A DNA stretch of 64,000 nucleotides from Mayamaea pseudoterrestris. Its lineage: Eukaryota > Bacillariophyta > Bacillariophyceae > Sellaphorales > Sellaphoraceae. The stretch spans positions 1 to 64,000 of the forward strand of contig BROI01000014.1 in NCBI GenBank assembly GCA_027923505.1, in the 5' to 3' direction. The position numbers and the translations under genes are program-made. Positions 31,306 to 40,793 of the stretch are shown in pieces (the first letter of the stretch is position 1; every line of letters starts with the position of its first letter). The notes below the pieces were generated by a model that was given only the letters and a program-made list of their open reading frames with translations, searched no databases and was not told the DNA's origin.

Positions 31306-32070
31306 ATGGCGAATAAACGCCGCTGCTCAATAACTTCGAGGCCACTTGCATCGTCAAACATGTCGGCACCACCACCGAAACGAACCAAGCGTCGCCATAC
31401 GGTTCACTTTGCAGCCAATTCAGTCAGCGAGTACCACTGCTGCGCCGTCGATACATATTTGAGCAAGTGTGAGGATCGCTCAAAAACTACCTTGGGAACG
31501 CAGGAAAGTTGGCTATCGGTAAGTGCCTGTCAGCCAACGTATCGAGTACTATAGAGACAGTAAAGCTAACAGCTGTTTGACACTCTTCAGGCGCAAGACT
31601 ATAAGGCATATTGGTCTGAGAGCTTGAACACCATTCGGCATAGGCTTGGTCGCAAAGGGCCCCTTGATGATGAAAACATGACAATACGCGGGCTCGAAAC
31701 GTATGAAAGCAAATCGCTGCACGACGAGTGGACCATGGACCGCATGTTGCACCGCGTGGCAGTGCTGCGACTTGATCAAAAACAGAAGCAGCAGCGACGA
31801 GTCATGACTCACGTTTCACCAAGCTGCAGCGACAAATGTCACGATGGTTCTTCTTCGCGGCTACAGGTGGTGAGAAACGAGCAAGCGCAGGAGCTTGCGA
31901 ATGCCAGTTTGAAATTGTCAAGGAGAGCCATCCACCGAGCGCGAAAATTGGCAATGGCAGATGAATTGGACGTTGCCAAAAGTGCAGCCGAGCCAATAAG
32001 ATCCAATCGTCGTTCGCTGTCGTTACGTTCCTTGGTATTTGGATTTCACTGCCCATTGCTACACGCGTAA
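31306..32070 (+). CDS. Two-exon basic protein of unknown function
   Basis: Exon 1 is 31306-31518 and exon 2 is 31591-32070, joined in phase 0 to give 230 residues. The 72-bp intron starts GTAAGTGCC and ends CTCTTCAG. Exon 1 is basic with a nuclear-signal-like PPPKRTKRRH. The joined text reads WLS-AQDYKAYWSESLNTIR, then MTIRGLETYESKS, followed by a helical stretch rich in Arg/Lys/Gln. Small proteins with an IRGLE motif are common in diatoms to my memory, with unknown function. A solo LTR starts about 35 bp after the stop. Confidence 0.55.
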
Positions 32071-32536
32071 AGAATCTTCTAAAGATAATTCAAGCGAAGA
32101 GCGATCAACGATGGAGTGGCGCAGTGGCGCTCCCGGCTCACTACAGCCTGATCGCGTGACGGCGTGGCAGCGATGCTTCGACGAGATTAAGACGGTTATA
32201 TTGCTCAACCCGTTGCAGTATAGAAGTTAACAAGTGGATTTACTAATTTTGACGAGTTAGGAAAGCGATTTATTCGTCTCTCGTATTGGAGCAACAGCAA
32301 CTGCAAGCTTGGATTGGCCATCCAAGGACAGCTACAAGCGATAGTTGCACGATTTAATTTACAACAAGCTTCTCGTGCACGCGCAGCGTGTACATGCTGT
32401 TCATAGCAAAAGTGACACTTATTGTTATAGTCTATTTGTGGTAGCATGTATCACTGATAGCTGATGCAGGCGCAAACGTTTGCTGGTCAAAAATGCATCT
32501 GAAAAAAATCACGAGGCAAACGCCCCATCATCATTT
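32071..32536. other. Intergenic region occupied by an LTR remnant
   Basis: Most of this gap is the diverged LTR at 32105-32372. The remainder is AT-rich and shows no gene. Confidence 0.6.
32105..32372 (+). repeat. Diverged solo LTR of the same copia family
   Basis: Aligns in the opposite orientation with most of the 335-bp LTR at 4032-4366. Shared blocks in order are GCGCAGTGGCGCTCCCGGCT, GGCGTGGCAGCGATGCTTCG, AAAGCGATTTATTCGTCTCT and TTGGATTGGCCATCCAAGGA. Roughly a fifth to a quarter of bases differ, so it is much older than the copies at the left end. No internal element sequence follows. Fossil. Confidence 0.75.
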
Positions 32537-33064
32537 TTACCGATTGCCTCCAAGGAGTGCATCCGCACTACGGAGAATGTTCAGAATGGAGGTTTTTCTT
32601 GTGCGACGTTCGCGAGCGTTTCTTGGTAGCGTCGACGCTGGCGTTGCTTCATTTGGCGCTTCATTATTTGGCGCGTTGGAAGAATGATGCGCATCGCTTC
32701 TCGTCTTGCTTCGCTGGTCCAATAAAACAGAAGACAGACAAGTAACAAGACAAATGCCTTCATCACTTTCGCTGCTGCATCCTTTCAAATTGGGTCTCGC
32801 TGCCATTTTGTAGTCATTCTCCTCGCACCAGTGCTCGATGCGTATCCGTAGCGCATGGTTCGTCACCAAATTGGAAGCGTTCAATGGTTTTCTTGTGAGC
32901 GGGCACGTATTGCCATGATTGACGAGCCACTCCAGTATGGCCGATCGATCGAAGGAGAGTCCCCATCGCGTCATGACGGGGCAAGCCATGATTTCGGTGG
33001 TAATGGGGCAAAGGAACGACTCGGGAATCTCTCTGTGTGGTGCTGTTGATGATGAGGACGCCAT
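32537..33064 (-). CDS. U-box domain protein (probable E3 ubiquitin ligase)
   Basis: 175 residues. Residues about 12-85 are a U-box: IPESFLCPITTEIMACPVM, then FDRSAILEWL, then CPLTRKPL, then LRIRIEHW. The U-box binds E2 enzymes through a zinc-free RING-like fold. The remainder is Ser/Asn/Arg-rich with no ARM, WD40 or TPR substrate-binding repeats, so the target is unclear. The GC-rich ATG context at 33062-33064 is good. Confidence 0.8.
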   Translation of the reverse strand: MASSSSTAPHREIPESFLCPITTEIMACPVMTRWGLSFDRSAILEWLVNHGNTCPLTRKPLNASNLVTNHALRIRIEHWCEENDYKMAARPNLKGCSSESDEGICLVTCLSSVLLDQRSKTRSDAHHSSNAPNNEAPNEATPASTLPRNARERRTRKTSILNILRSADALLGGNR

Positions 33065-33501
33065 GGTAAAAGCAAGTACGATGCGGGACGATGAAGCAAG
33101 GTTGAATTTGAATTATGCGAGCTCAATCTGCTTGCACAACGAATGCAACCACGATCAACCGAGTGTTTTGGACGGCATTGCTGGCTAGGGGCGACGTGGT
33201 GATTGCGAAACGCTTCCATGGCCATGTGGCCGGACGCGTTGAACGCAGCGTCGACGTGAGTTACGCACGACTCACATCTCCGATCGGACACTCAAGGCAA
33301 CGACTGTGGCTATAGTAAAAATGACTACGTGGGCACTGATTTCGACAAAATCGAGCAATTGACATGCCCATGTGTACACAAAACGCATACTCAGCTCATT
33401 GAACTTCAACAGCCTTGTCTAACGCCGGGACAGCCTTGGCCTTCCTGCGTGGTGCTCGGTCGCGGTGGTGAGACCATCCGATTCAAATAAATACCAGTGC
33501 G
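33065..33501. other. Divergent intergenic region
   Basis: Lies between the U-box gene and the helicase gene; both promoters expected. Nothing distinctive seen. Confidence 0.5.
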
Positions 33502-36480
33502 ATGCGATTCATGGTGACCCTCAACGCTAACTCGAGACGCCATCTGCACCGCCGCGGCCTCGCTTCACTTCCATCATTCGTCCATCCACCGATCACCATG
33601 GCGGGTCTACCGAGCGCCTGCGATAGCTTTCTTGCGACCTTTAGCGATTCTGACTCCACAGCGATTACTCCGACTATCAAGTCTCCTTATGCGACGCATC
33701 CGAGTAGTAGTAATGCAGCCTTGCCGTCATCAAGCACTGCCATTATGAAAAATCCCTACGCCAAAACCGCAGCGAAACCAAACGCCTTCGTCGGCGGCGC
33801 GGAAAAGGCCCGTCAGAACGCGCGCAAAAAGCTCAAGCAACCAGCGACGCGCATTGTTCGGCCCGACGAGCGCGACAAACTGGATCGCGACGTATTGTCG
33901 AAAAACATGGGAGCCATGGAGCGATTCTTTTGCGCATTGCTGCGATCGTCGGCAGCCGAGTTTCACGCGAGTGCAAGTGATGAAGGTAAAGCGCAAGTGC
34001 TTTGGGAAGCAATCTGCAAGCGCGTCGGTTTGGCGGTGCCATCGGCGCCGCTTCCGGCAAGCTTTAGCTCCATGGATCAGCACTACAATGCGCGAGCAAC
34101 GCTCGTCTTGGAGGAGGCTCGCTTCAGCATTGCCCAGTCGCTCCAGCGATACTTTGGCAATCGCAACAAGACTCCAGGAGCCATTTCGCCCATTGTTTGT
34201 CACTACGCGCAGGCCAATCAGCATCAAATTACAAAACTTGACTTTCAGTCGTCTCGGCCATTCACGAAAGAGCAACTCTTTCACATTCGACCGGGCGGCT
34301 TGTTTCTACTGCAGGCGCGAGATGGAAACAAGTTGATGCAGGATGCATTGCTGGGAGTCATATTGTCGAACAATCGCGGACAGGTGGAAACGAAACACAT
34401 GTTTTCGCTCCATGTGCATGATTCCTTGCGACTGCCGACGCCGCTCGATCAGTCAGTTTGGAGCATTACGCCACTATGTACACTTGTATCCGAGTCGAGA
34501 TGCTTTTGCGCCATGATTGCGCCTGCTCCAGTCAAATTTAATGCGTTACTGATTGGCGGTAGTCGCAATCAACTGCAAACACCGACGCATGTACGATTCG
34601 ATGAGAATGGCGAAAATGTTTTAAAAGACTCGCAAATGAACAGCAACATGACGCAACCAACACAGAATGTATCAGATAAGACTGGTGCAACCGCTATTGC
34701 AGCTCCCAAGGGCGGCCAGTTGTCCATGGACACTTTTTTGAAACCATCCAGCGATTCACAACGCGATGTCATGTTCAAACTTCCTCCTCTAAACCCCACC
34801 CAACAAAAGGCGGCCACATCCTTTCTTGACTCCAAGGAAGGTCATATTCAAATCATTCAAGGTCCACCTGGTACAGGGAAAACAACGCTTCTTTCTTCCA
34901 TCATTTGCCAATATATCATGAAACAGCAGCAAGCGGACAAACCATGTCGGCTCATGGTTTGTGCACCAACCAATAAAGCCATTTCCGTCTTGGCGACTCG
35001 TTTCTTGAAAGCATTGCATCCAGACAACTGCTGCATCAGTGCCATCATGGTGGGCGATTCCGACAAGCTGCTCATGGATGAGCGGAGCGCAGGTGCAGCG
35101 GCTGCTGCCAGCGCGACTAGTGGCGGAGTGATCGACGCCGTCGCCTTGACGCGAACCTTTCTATATAGTTGGATGCAGACGGTCGAAACCGAGTATCGCA
35201 AGGTGCGAAACTACTTCATGCCGGGATCGGGAAGACAACAGTTTCATTCAGTCTCGGCAGTGGCGCAGTCGGCCAAGCGACTCGAGCGCCGCATTCAGCA
35301 TGCGCTTCCAAACTTGTCCAAGGAAATTATCAAACTCATGACGCGCGTTTCAACAACGATTGGCAAAATTGCCGAGACTGGAATGGCTGATCATGACGTT
35401 GTCGTTTTGATTGAGCGCGTTCTAAAGGAACTCAAGGAAGTTCCGCCCGATTTTGTATGGCGACAGTTGCTTGGCAACGCCAATGTCATTTTCTGCACAC
35501 TCGCTAGTGCGGGTGGATTGGTCTTTCGGAACACCAACAGAGTAGATGACTTGATCGTTGACGAAGCTGCAGCTGCGACGGAACCAGAGCTGTGCATTCC
35601 CTTTCATTTAATGCCGAACCGACTCATGATTGTCGGTGACCCACTCCAATTACCAGCGACTGTTCTCAGTCGTAAAGCTGTTGATCTGGGCTTGGCAAAG
35701 AGTCTGCACGAGCGACTCATGTTTGAGTGCAATTATGAACATGTTATGCTTGACGTGCAATATCGAATGAATCCCGAAATTTCATCCTTTCCGTCGGCGC
35801 GCTTTTACGACGGCAGGATTGCCAATGGCCAAAACGTGGTCGCGCAAAACTACACGACGCACTGCAAGCTCCTGGATCAGCGTCCGTATATTTTTCTGCA
35901 TGTTGCGGGAATGGAGGAACAAGCCATTGGCGGATCCTACCGCAACGATACGGAAGCCAAGGTTGTTCTTGATTTATTAACGCAGCTGGAATCTATGGCA
36001 GGCGGCGATCCAAATTGGTTCTCGGCGAACCAAGTCCGCGTCATTACATTCTACCAAGCTCAAGTGCAACTGTTGAAGCGAACCCTCATGTGTCGTTCGT
36101 GGGGTGGCAAGATTGTTGTCGCAACTGTCGATTCTTCTCAAGGAACAGAAGCTGATATTGTGCTTGTTTCATTTGTCCGGGGTCGCAAGGACAGCGACAA
36201 TGCAAAGCTTGTCAATGGGCGCAACAGTGCTGGGTTTTTAACAGACGATCGTCGTATGAACGTAGCATTGACTCGCGCTCGTCACCAATTGATATGCATT
36301 GGCAACGTGAGGACGGTGGGGAACGTCGAAGGAACATTGCAGATGCTGACGGAGAATGCGCAGAGCCGTCAGATTATGCAATCGTTTCCAAGTCGCCACG
36401 ACGCTAATGTTGTCAGTAGCCAGCTAGACTTGTTCTATGGCAACTCGCAGCCAGCTTCCAAGAAGGTTCGGTATTCCTAG
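33502..36480 (+). CDS. SF1 helicase, UPF1/SEN1/IGHMBP2-like
   Basis: 992 residues. The N-terminal 420 are poorly conserved and Ser/Pro/Ala-rich. The core has motif Q/I at LNPTQQKA and GPPGTGKTTL (Walker A, 454-463), motif Ia at APTNKA, motif II at DEAAA (687-691), motif III at VGDPLQLPAT, motif IV at VQYRMNPEI, motif V at VDSSQGTEADIVLVS and motif VI at NVALTRARHQL. All key residues are present, so the enzyme should be active as a 5'-3' RNA or RNA/DNA helicase. The first 32 residues are Arg-rich without acids and could be a mitochondrial presequence; the ATG at 33598 has a better CACCATGG context and would remove it. No CH zinc domain of true UPF1 is visible, so SEN1/IGHMBP2-like is preferred. 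Confidence 0.82.
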   Translation: MRFMVTLNANSRRHLHRRGLASLPSFVHPPITMAGLPSACDSFLATFSDSDSTAITPTIKSPYATHPSSSNAALPSSSTAIMKNPYAKTAAKPNAFVGGAEKARQNARKKLKQPATRIVRPDERDKLDRDVLSKNMGAMERFFCALLRSSAAEFHASASDEGKAQVLWEAICKRVGLAVPSAPLPASFSSMDQHYNARATLVLEEARFSIAQSLQRYFGNRNKTPGAISPIVCHYAQANQHQITKLDFQSSRPFTKEQLFHIRPGGLFLLQARDGNKLMQDALLGVILSNNRGQVETKHMFSLHVHDSLRLPTPLDQSVWSITPLCTLVSESRCFCAMIAPAPVKFNALLIGGSRNQLQTPTHVRFDENGENVLKDSQMNSNMTQPTQNVSDKTGATAIAAPKGGQLSMDTFLKPSSDSQRDVMFKLPPLNPTQQKAATSFLDSKEGHIQIIQGPPGTGKTTLLSSIICQYIMKQQQADKPCRLMVCAPTNKAISVLATRFLKALHPDNCCISAIMVGDSDKLLMDERSAGAAAAASATSGGVIDAVALTRTFLYSWMQTVETEYRKVRNYFMPGSGRQQFHSVSAVAQSAKRLERRIQHALPNLSKEIIKLMTRVSTTIGKIAETGMADHDVVVLIERVLKELKEVPPDFVWRQLLGNANVIFCTLASAGGLVFRNTNRVDDLIVDEAAAATEPELCIPFHLMPNRLMIVGDPLQLPATVLSRKAVDLGLAKSLHERLMFECNYEHVMLDVQYRMNPEISSFPSARFYDGRIANGQNVVAQNYTTHCKLLDQRPYIFLHVAGMEEQAIGGSYRNDTEAKVVLDLLTQLESMAGGDPNWFSANQVRVITFYQAQVQLLKRTLMCRSWGGKIVVATVDSSQGTEADIVLVSFVRGRKDSDNAKLVNGRNSAGFLTDDRRMNVALTRARHQLICIGNVRTVGNVEGTLQMLTENAQSRQIMQSFPSRHDANVVSSQLDLFYGNSQPASKKVRYS

Positions 36481-36706
36481 TAGTCGGGTACGCGAAAGGG
36501 GAACTCGACATGAACTGCGGCTTGTTGTCGGCCAAAACGACTTTCTACTTGCTTCGAAAAGCTCCGACTACTGGCTAGGACTAAGGAACCATCAATCAGC
36601 CATCCCAAAATGTTCCACAACGACACTTACTCTTTATGTAATACACTTATAGATAACCCTTCTACCGGTACAAGTAGTAGACGTTACAATGATAGGTTAA
36701 TTATAT

Positions 36707-39160
36707 TTAACTTGTACCGGTCAGATCCAGATACAAATCAGGAGGACTGATGCGTTTTAGTGTGAACAATACCTGCGAGTTGACGTGACCTGCACTCGCG
36801 CAAAGTTTGAATAGGTCGCGAAGGAACTGATTTCGCTCACTGGCCGTCTGAATTAGCTTGTCGCAAGCTTCAAATGCAGCATTGTACACCAGCGGTGTCG
36901 ATCGCTTCCCCAGTTTGGCCAAAGCCATTGCTATAGCTGCAAAGGCGGCCTTTAATAGTTCAGGATCGTCAGATGCAGTCTCGCTGCATGCTTCGATAAA
37001 GGCAGTCACGCTGTATGAGCCATGTTCAAAAGAAATATCTTCCAAAGTTATCCAAACTTTCATTGCTTCCAAATAGTGCAAATCTGATGCATTGCTCGAT
37101 GCCAAGAGCTGCAGCAGCGTCGCCACTGTCGTTTCCGATGGCTTGCACTTGTTCTCCCCTTGTTTATATCGCTGAATCATCTGATCAAAAACGTCTAGAC
37201 CTGCTGACCAGCTTTTCACTTCTGCTTTATGCAAGGCATGTAAGACAGTGGAGTATGTGTAATTATCAGGACAACAGGAGAGGTTGCGTCCATGTACAAA
37301 CTCATCGTCCATGTGACGCAATAGCGCTTTTGCCTCGTCGGCAAGGCCTTGCTTGGCGTATGCGCTTAAAAGTGCATTGTAACAAGTAACATCTGGTTGC
37401 TTGACAGTGTCAAAAATCTTACGTATCCTATCAATCGCGTCTGGTTCGTTGCTCTTGCTCCACGCCGTCATGGCAAGAGTGTATGAGTACAGCGTTGCAT
37501 CCTTGTACTGAGAATGGGATTGAATCAATTTTAAAACACTTTCGACCCTATGAGGAAATCCTGGCTTGCCTTCCTGTATGATGGCTTGCATCAAAACCGT
37601 GTAACTGATATGATCTGGCTCAAGCTGCGGTTTCTTGAAGCGCCGAGCCAATTGTTTCATTCGTTCAATCGTTTCTTCAATTGGTCGTACCGCGTTATGA
37701 TGATAAGTCCGATAGTAAGCTTTCAACAGAATGTTGTAAACGGTAGAGTCTATATCGAAACCCTCTCCGCCGTGTTCAGTCATGCGCCGTTCCATTGCAT
37801 CGAGTGTTGCCTTGACTTTCTCCAGCCCTTCAGCTGTACCTCGTCTAGCATTGGCATCCATGACAATTCCATAAGCTTTGCGATTTGGTTTAAGATGGTC
37901 TGCGCTCAACAGTAGCATGAGCAAGTCATTAGCTCCCTCTGCATCTCCTTTTCGAGACGAGGCCTGCATGGCAATCAGAAAACTTTTCAGATCAACCAAT
38001 CCTTGACATTCGGGACACTCACGCTCAAAGTCCAAGCACCGTTGCAGAATCTGTCGTGACTGCCCCGGATTATTTTGGCACATGCTCAAAACGCGCCTCA
38101 GCGTCAAATTCAACGGCCTTGAGTTTGGATGTGGCGCATTGGCCTTTCGATATTGGTCGAGCTGATTGTTGAAAAATTCAACAGCTTTTGGAAAATCTTG
38201 ACCAACGGTTTGGTATGCCTTGATGATCGCATCATTGGACGCAGCATCTGGATATATCTTACGGCTTCGCATGTCCTTATAAAGCCCAAGGGCAGTGTTG
38301 ATGCTTGATTCACTAGCTACTTTTGCGACTGCATTCATGGTGTAATTGTAAGATCGAGTGCCCGCTAGTTTGATACTCTGTTTGGTTCCTTCCGCATTCA
38401 TTTTTGATAAAAGACGCAGAGCTTGAGCGGGAGCATCACTAGCGGATGATCGACTCCAGGTAAGTAGCAGTGCATTGTACAATCGTCGTCGTGCACGAAA
38501 GAGGGGCGTTTGAACGCTCATTGCCTGCCCATATTCAAAAGGCATTGCGTCAAAGAGTTTCTGAGCCCGTGATGCGGCTTCATTATTGTTCCGCACTCGT
38601 GACCAAGCAGTAATTGCAACTTCTGTCGCAAATACTTGGTGGGCATTGTTGAACGAAAAGAGTGCTTTCGCGAGTCTGTCGAGTGTTTCGGCGGATTCAG
38701 CCAAAAGCGCATTCGTATTAGATGATTCCGATGTATGATTTTTTGACTGCGCATACGATTCTTTTCCTCCTACTATTTCAAGCTTCTTGGAGTTTTTGCT
38801 CCAGCATTTTATGATTGAATCAATCGATAGCTCATTTCGTTGTATTTCTCCAACTTTATCGTCACTGCTCCCTCTCAGCATTTGAATAATTCTGTCAGTC
38901 GTCTTTATCAGCTCCATTGCCTCTTCTACAGGATCTTCAATTCCTAGATAAACATCTTCAGATTGTTGAGTTTGCTGCAAGGGGATGGCAGAATGTGCTC
39001 GTTGAACATGGCGCAAAGCGTGACCGTTCAACGACGATCCCTGCAACGTCCAATGACTCAATGCTTTAAAAAGTGCATTGCGAGGTGCAATCAACCGGCG
39101 ACGAACAGATATTGCGGGTCGTCTAGTTGCGGCCGCTCTGATGATTTTGTTAGACATCAT
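36707..39160 (-). CDS. Pentatricopeptide-repeat (PPR) protein, probably organellar
   Basis: 817 residues. The first 50 are rich in Arg/Ala/Ser without acids, typical of an organelle presequence. PPR-like helical pairs follow from about 180 on, for example YNALLLTWSRS, YNYTMNAVAK, YNILLKAYYRT, YSYTLAMTAWSKS, CYNALLSAYAKQGLADEAKA and YSTVLHALHKAE. PPR proteins bind organellar RNA sequence-specifically. The repeats are irregular in spacing, as usual for diatom PPRs. The stop codon lies beside TACCGGTC at 36714-36721. Shares a 166-bp divergent promoter with the SEN54-like gene. Confidence 0.78.
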   Translation of the reverse strand: MMSNKIIRAAATRRPAISVRRRLIAPRNALFKALSHWTLQGSSLNGHALRHVQRAHSAIPLQQTQQSEDVYLGIEDPVEEAMELIKTTDRIIQMLRGSSDDKVGEIQRNELSIDSIIKCWSKNSKKLEIVGGKESYAQSKNHTSESSNTNALLAESAETLDRLAKALFSFNNAHQVFATEVAITAWSRVRNNNEAASRAQKLFDAMPFEYGQAMSVQTPLFRARRRLYNALLLTWSRSSASDAPAQALRLLSKMNAEGTKQSIKLAGTRSYNYTMNAVAKVASESSINTALGLYKDMRSRKIYPDAASNDAIIKAYQTVGQDFPKAVEFFNNQLDQYRKANAPHPNSRPLNLTLRRVLSMCQNNPGQSRQILQRCLDFERECPECQGLVDLKSFLIAMQASSRKGDAEGANDLLMLLLSADHLKPNRKAYGIVMDANARRGTAEGLEKVKATLDAMERRMTEHGGEGFDIDSTVYNILLKAYYRTYHHNAVRPIEETIERMKQLARRFKKPQLEPDHISYTVLMQAIIQEGKPGFPHRVESVLKLIQSHSQYKDATLYSYTLAMTAWSKSNEPDAIDRIRKIFDTVKQPDVTCYNALLSAYAKQGLADEAKALLRHMDDEFVHGRNLSCCPDNYTYSTVLHALHKAEVKSWSAGLDVFDQMIQRYKQGENKCKPSETTVATLLQLLASSNASDLHYLEAMKVWITLEDISFEHGSYSVTAFIEACSETASDDPELLKAAFAAIAMALAKLGKRSTPLVYNAAFEACDKLIQTASERNQFLRDLFKLCASAGHVNSQVLFTLKRISPPDLYLDLTGTS

Positions 39161-39326
39161 TGCACCACATGAACATGGTCAAAAGATGGCCAACGGTTTG
39201 CGATAGTCGCGTCCCTCCATCATTAACGGTGCGACAAGATCCGACGAGTTAGTTTCCTGTCGCACAAAAAAAAGCCGACAGCCACTATCATTCAGTAGTA
39301 ACTGCTCAGACAAGAGACTCACAGCA
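39161..39326. promoter_or_regulatory. Compact bidirectional promoter, PPR / SEN54
   Basis: Only 166 bp separate the two start codons, so both genes must use overlapping control sequence. No TATA box is evident. Confidence 0.5.
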
Positions 39327-40187
39327 ATGGATAGCGAAATAGTAACGGAGTCGATTTCTGAAGTGAAGCCTCCCGCAAATAATGCAGCGACGACGAAAGA
39401 TGAGAATCTTGCAAAAATACATTCATCGCATTCCAAGCAATCATTCACCACTCCCATTGCTTGCGTCTTTGCACCTGAACATGACATGTTTCGAGTCACA
39501 AGATCGAAAGGAAATACTCTCTTCTCTGGAGGATACGGTGTATCAATTCCAATCAACGAAACGAGTAATGGCGAAAACAATCCAGGGAACCACACGTTTC
39601 TGTTTATTGAAGAAGTCGTAGTATTGTACAAGCAAGGCTTGCTAAAAGCCTTGGATGAGAACGGAATCGTGTACGAACGTCAACAATTGTATGACAAGCT
39701 ACATTTGCTGGGCGTTTCGTGGCCCGCCTACTTGGTCTACGCTCACTTGCGCATGCAAACCTACCGCGTGGTGCGACACACGCCCACGCGAAGAGCCATA
39801 CTGCAGGAGATGCAAACGTACGTGACCGCTCATACGTCTTGCAACAATGGAAACTTTCAAACACTCAAACGACAATTGCGGCTGGATGCGGTGCAAGCGG
39901 TGGCTCCTCGAGTGGCGGCTGGCGAGTCGACAATTCTGCCGGCGTTTGACGTTTACCAACCAAACTCGCGCTTTGCGAAATCATGTCCTGGTCTACCAGA
40001 TTTCTCGATTGCTATCACATCATATCATCATTGTCAAGTGCACTATGAGCAGTGGCATGCGCTGGTATCGAGTAGTGGTGCAGCTGCGATACCAGTCAAG
40101 ATTGCGGCCGTGAGTGACTCTGGGACCGTCTTGGTCTTTGGAGTAACGAATACGGGTGTACCAACCATGGCGACAAAGTCTGAGTAA
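39327..40187 (+). CDS. tRNA-splicing endonuclease subunit SEN54-like
   Basis: 286 residues. Residues about 93-150 show the Sen54 N-terminal pattern: an acidic FIEEVVVLYKQG helix, then YDKLHLLGVSWPAYLVYAHL and YRVVRH. Residues 207-230 read FDVYQPNSRFAKSCPGLPDF, the C-terminal hallmark of Sen54. This subunit is the non-catalytic partner in the complex that cuts introns out of pre-tRNAs in the nucleus. It is shorter than human TSEN54 (about 526 residues) because the central insert is missing. No intron. Confidence 0.75.
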   Translation: MDSEIVTESISEVKPPANNAATTKDENLAKIHSSHSKQSFTTPIACVFAPEHDMFRVTRSKGNTLFSGGYGVSIPINETSNGENNPGNHTFLFIEEVVVLYKQGLLKALDENGIVYERQQLYDKLHLLGVSWPAYLVYAHLRMQTYRVVRHTPTRRAILQEMQTYVTAHTSCNNGNFQTLKRQLRLDAVQAVAPRVAAGESTILPAFDVYQPNSRFAKSCPGLPDFSIAITSYHHCQVHYEQWHALVSSSGAAAIPVKIAAVSDSGTVLVFGVTNTGVPTMATKSE

Positions 40188-40793
40188 CATTTATACTTAT
40201 TGATTTGTTGACGTGCTTGTGAAGATAGTTTCAAAACATAACCAATCTCACCGTCGACAGCTGGACAGGCAGTATGGATGAGCGCTCAAAGCACATGTTT
40301 GCCACGGATAATTGCTCAATGCGACCGAAAATGGTGAACTTTGCCGCTGCAGCTGGAGTCAATGCGGATCTACCGTCCGATGCGAGCTCGCAGTTCCTTC
40401 TTTTATGACAGTCGGTCCATGCTCAGCGTTTAGTCAGAGTCAAACTCATCACGCGCTTCTCGACGGCGACACCACCTTCTTAGACATCTTTTTGCGGATG
40501 TCATTTTCGTTTATCGGTATGTAATAGTAGCAGCAACAATGACTCCTCTTGACTCGTTCACGAGACTATGTGAGGAACCAAGACTAACTGTAGTAACATA
40601 CATGGTTATCGGGCGTCGCCAATCCAGTTATAAATCGTACCGGTACTCACGTTCGATCAACGCGCCAGCCGAGTCATTGCTCGCCACAATTTCCAGTCGT
40701 TCCAAAGTTGAACCGATTTACCTTGGCCTTCACTCATTCATTTGAAAATGCCTTTTGCAAGAGATAAATCCGACAGGTAGTCACCCTTTCACC
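40188..40793. other. Intergenic region with TACCGGTA
   Basis: TACCGGTA at 40638-40645, 149 bp before the next ATG. Short open frames in this region have no coding character. Confidence 0.5.
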
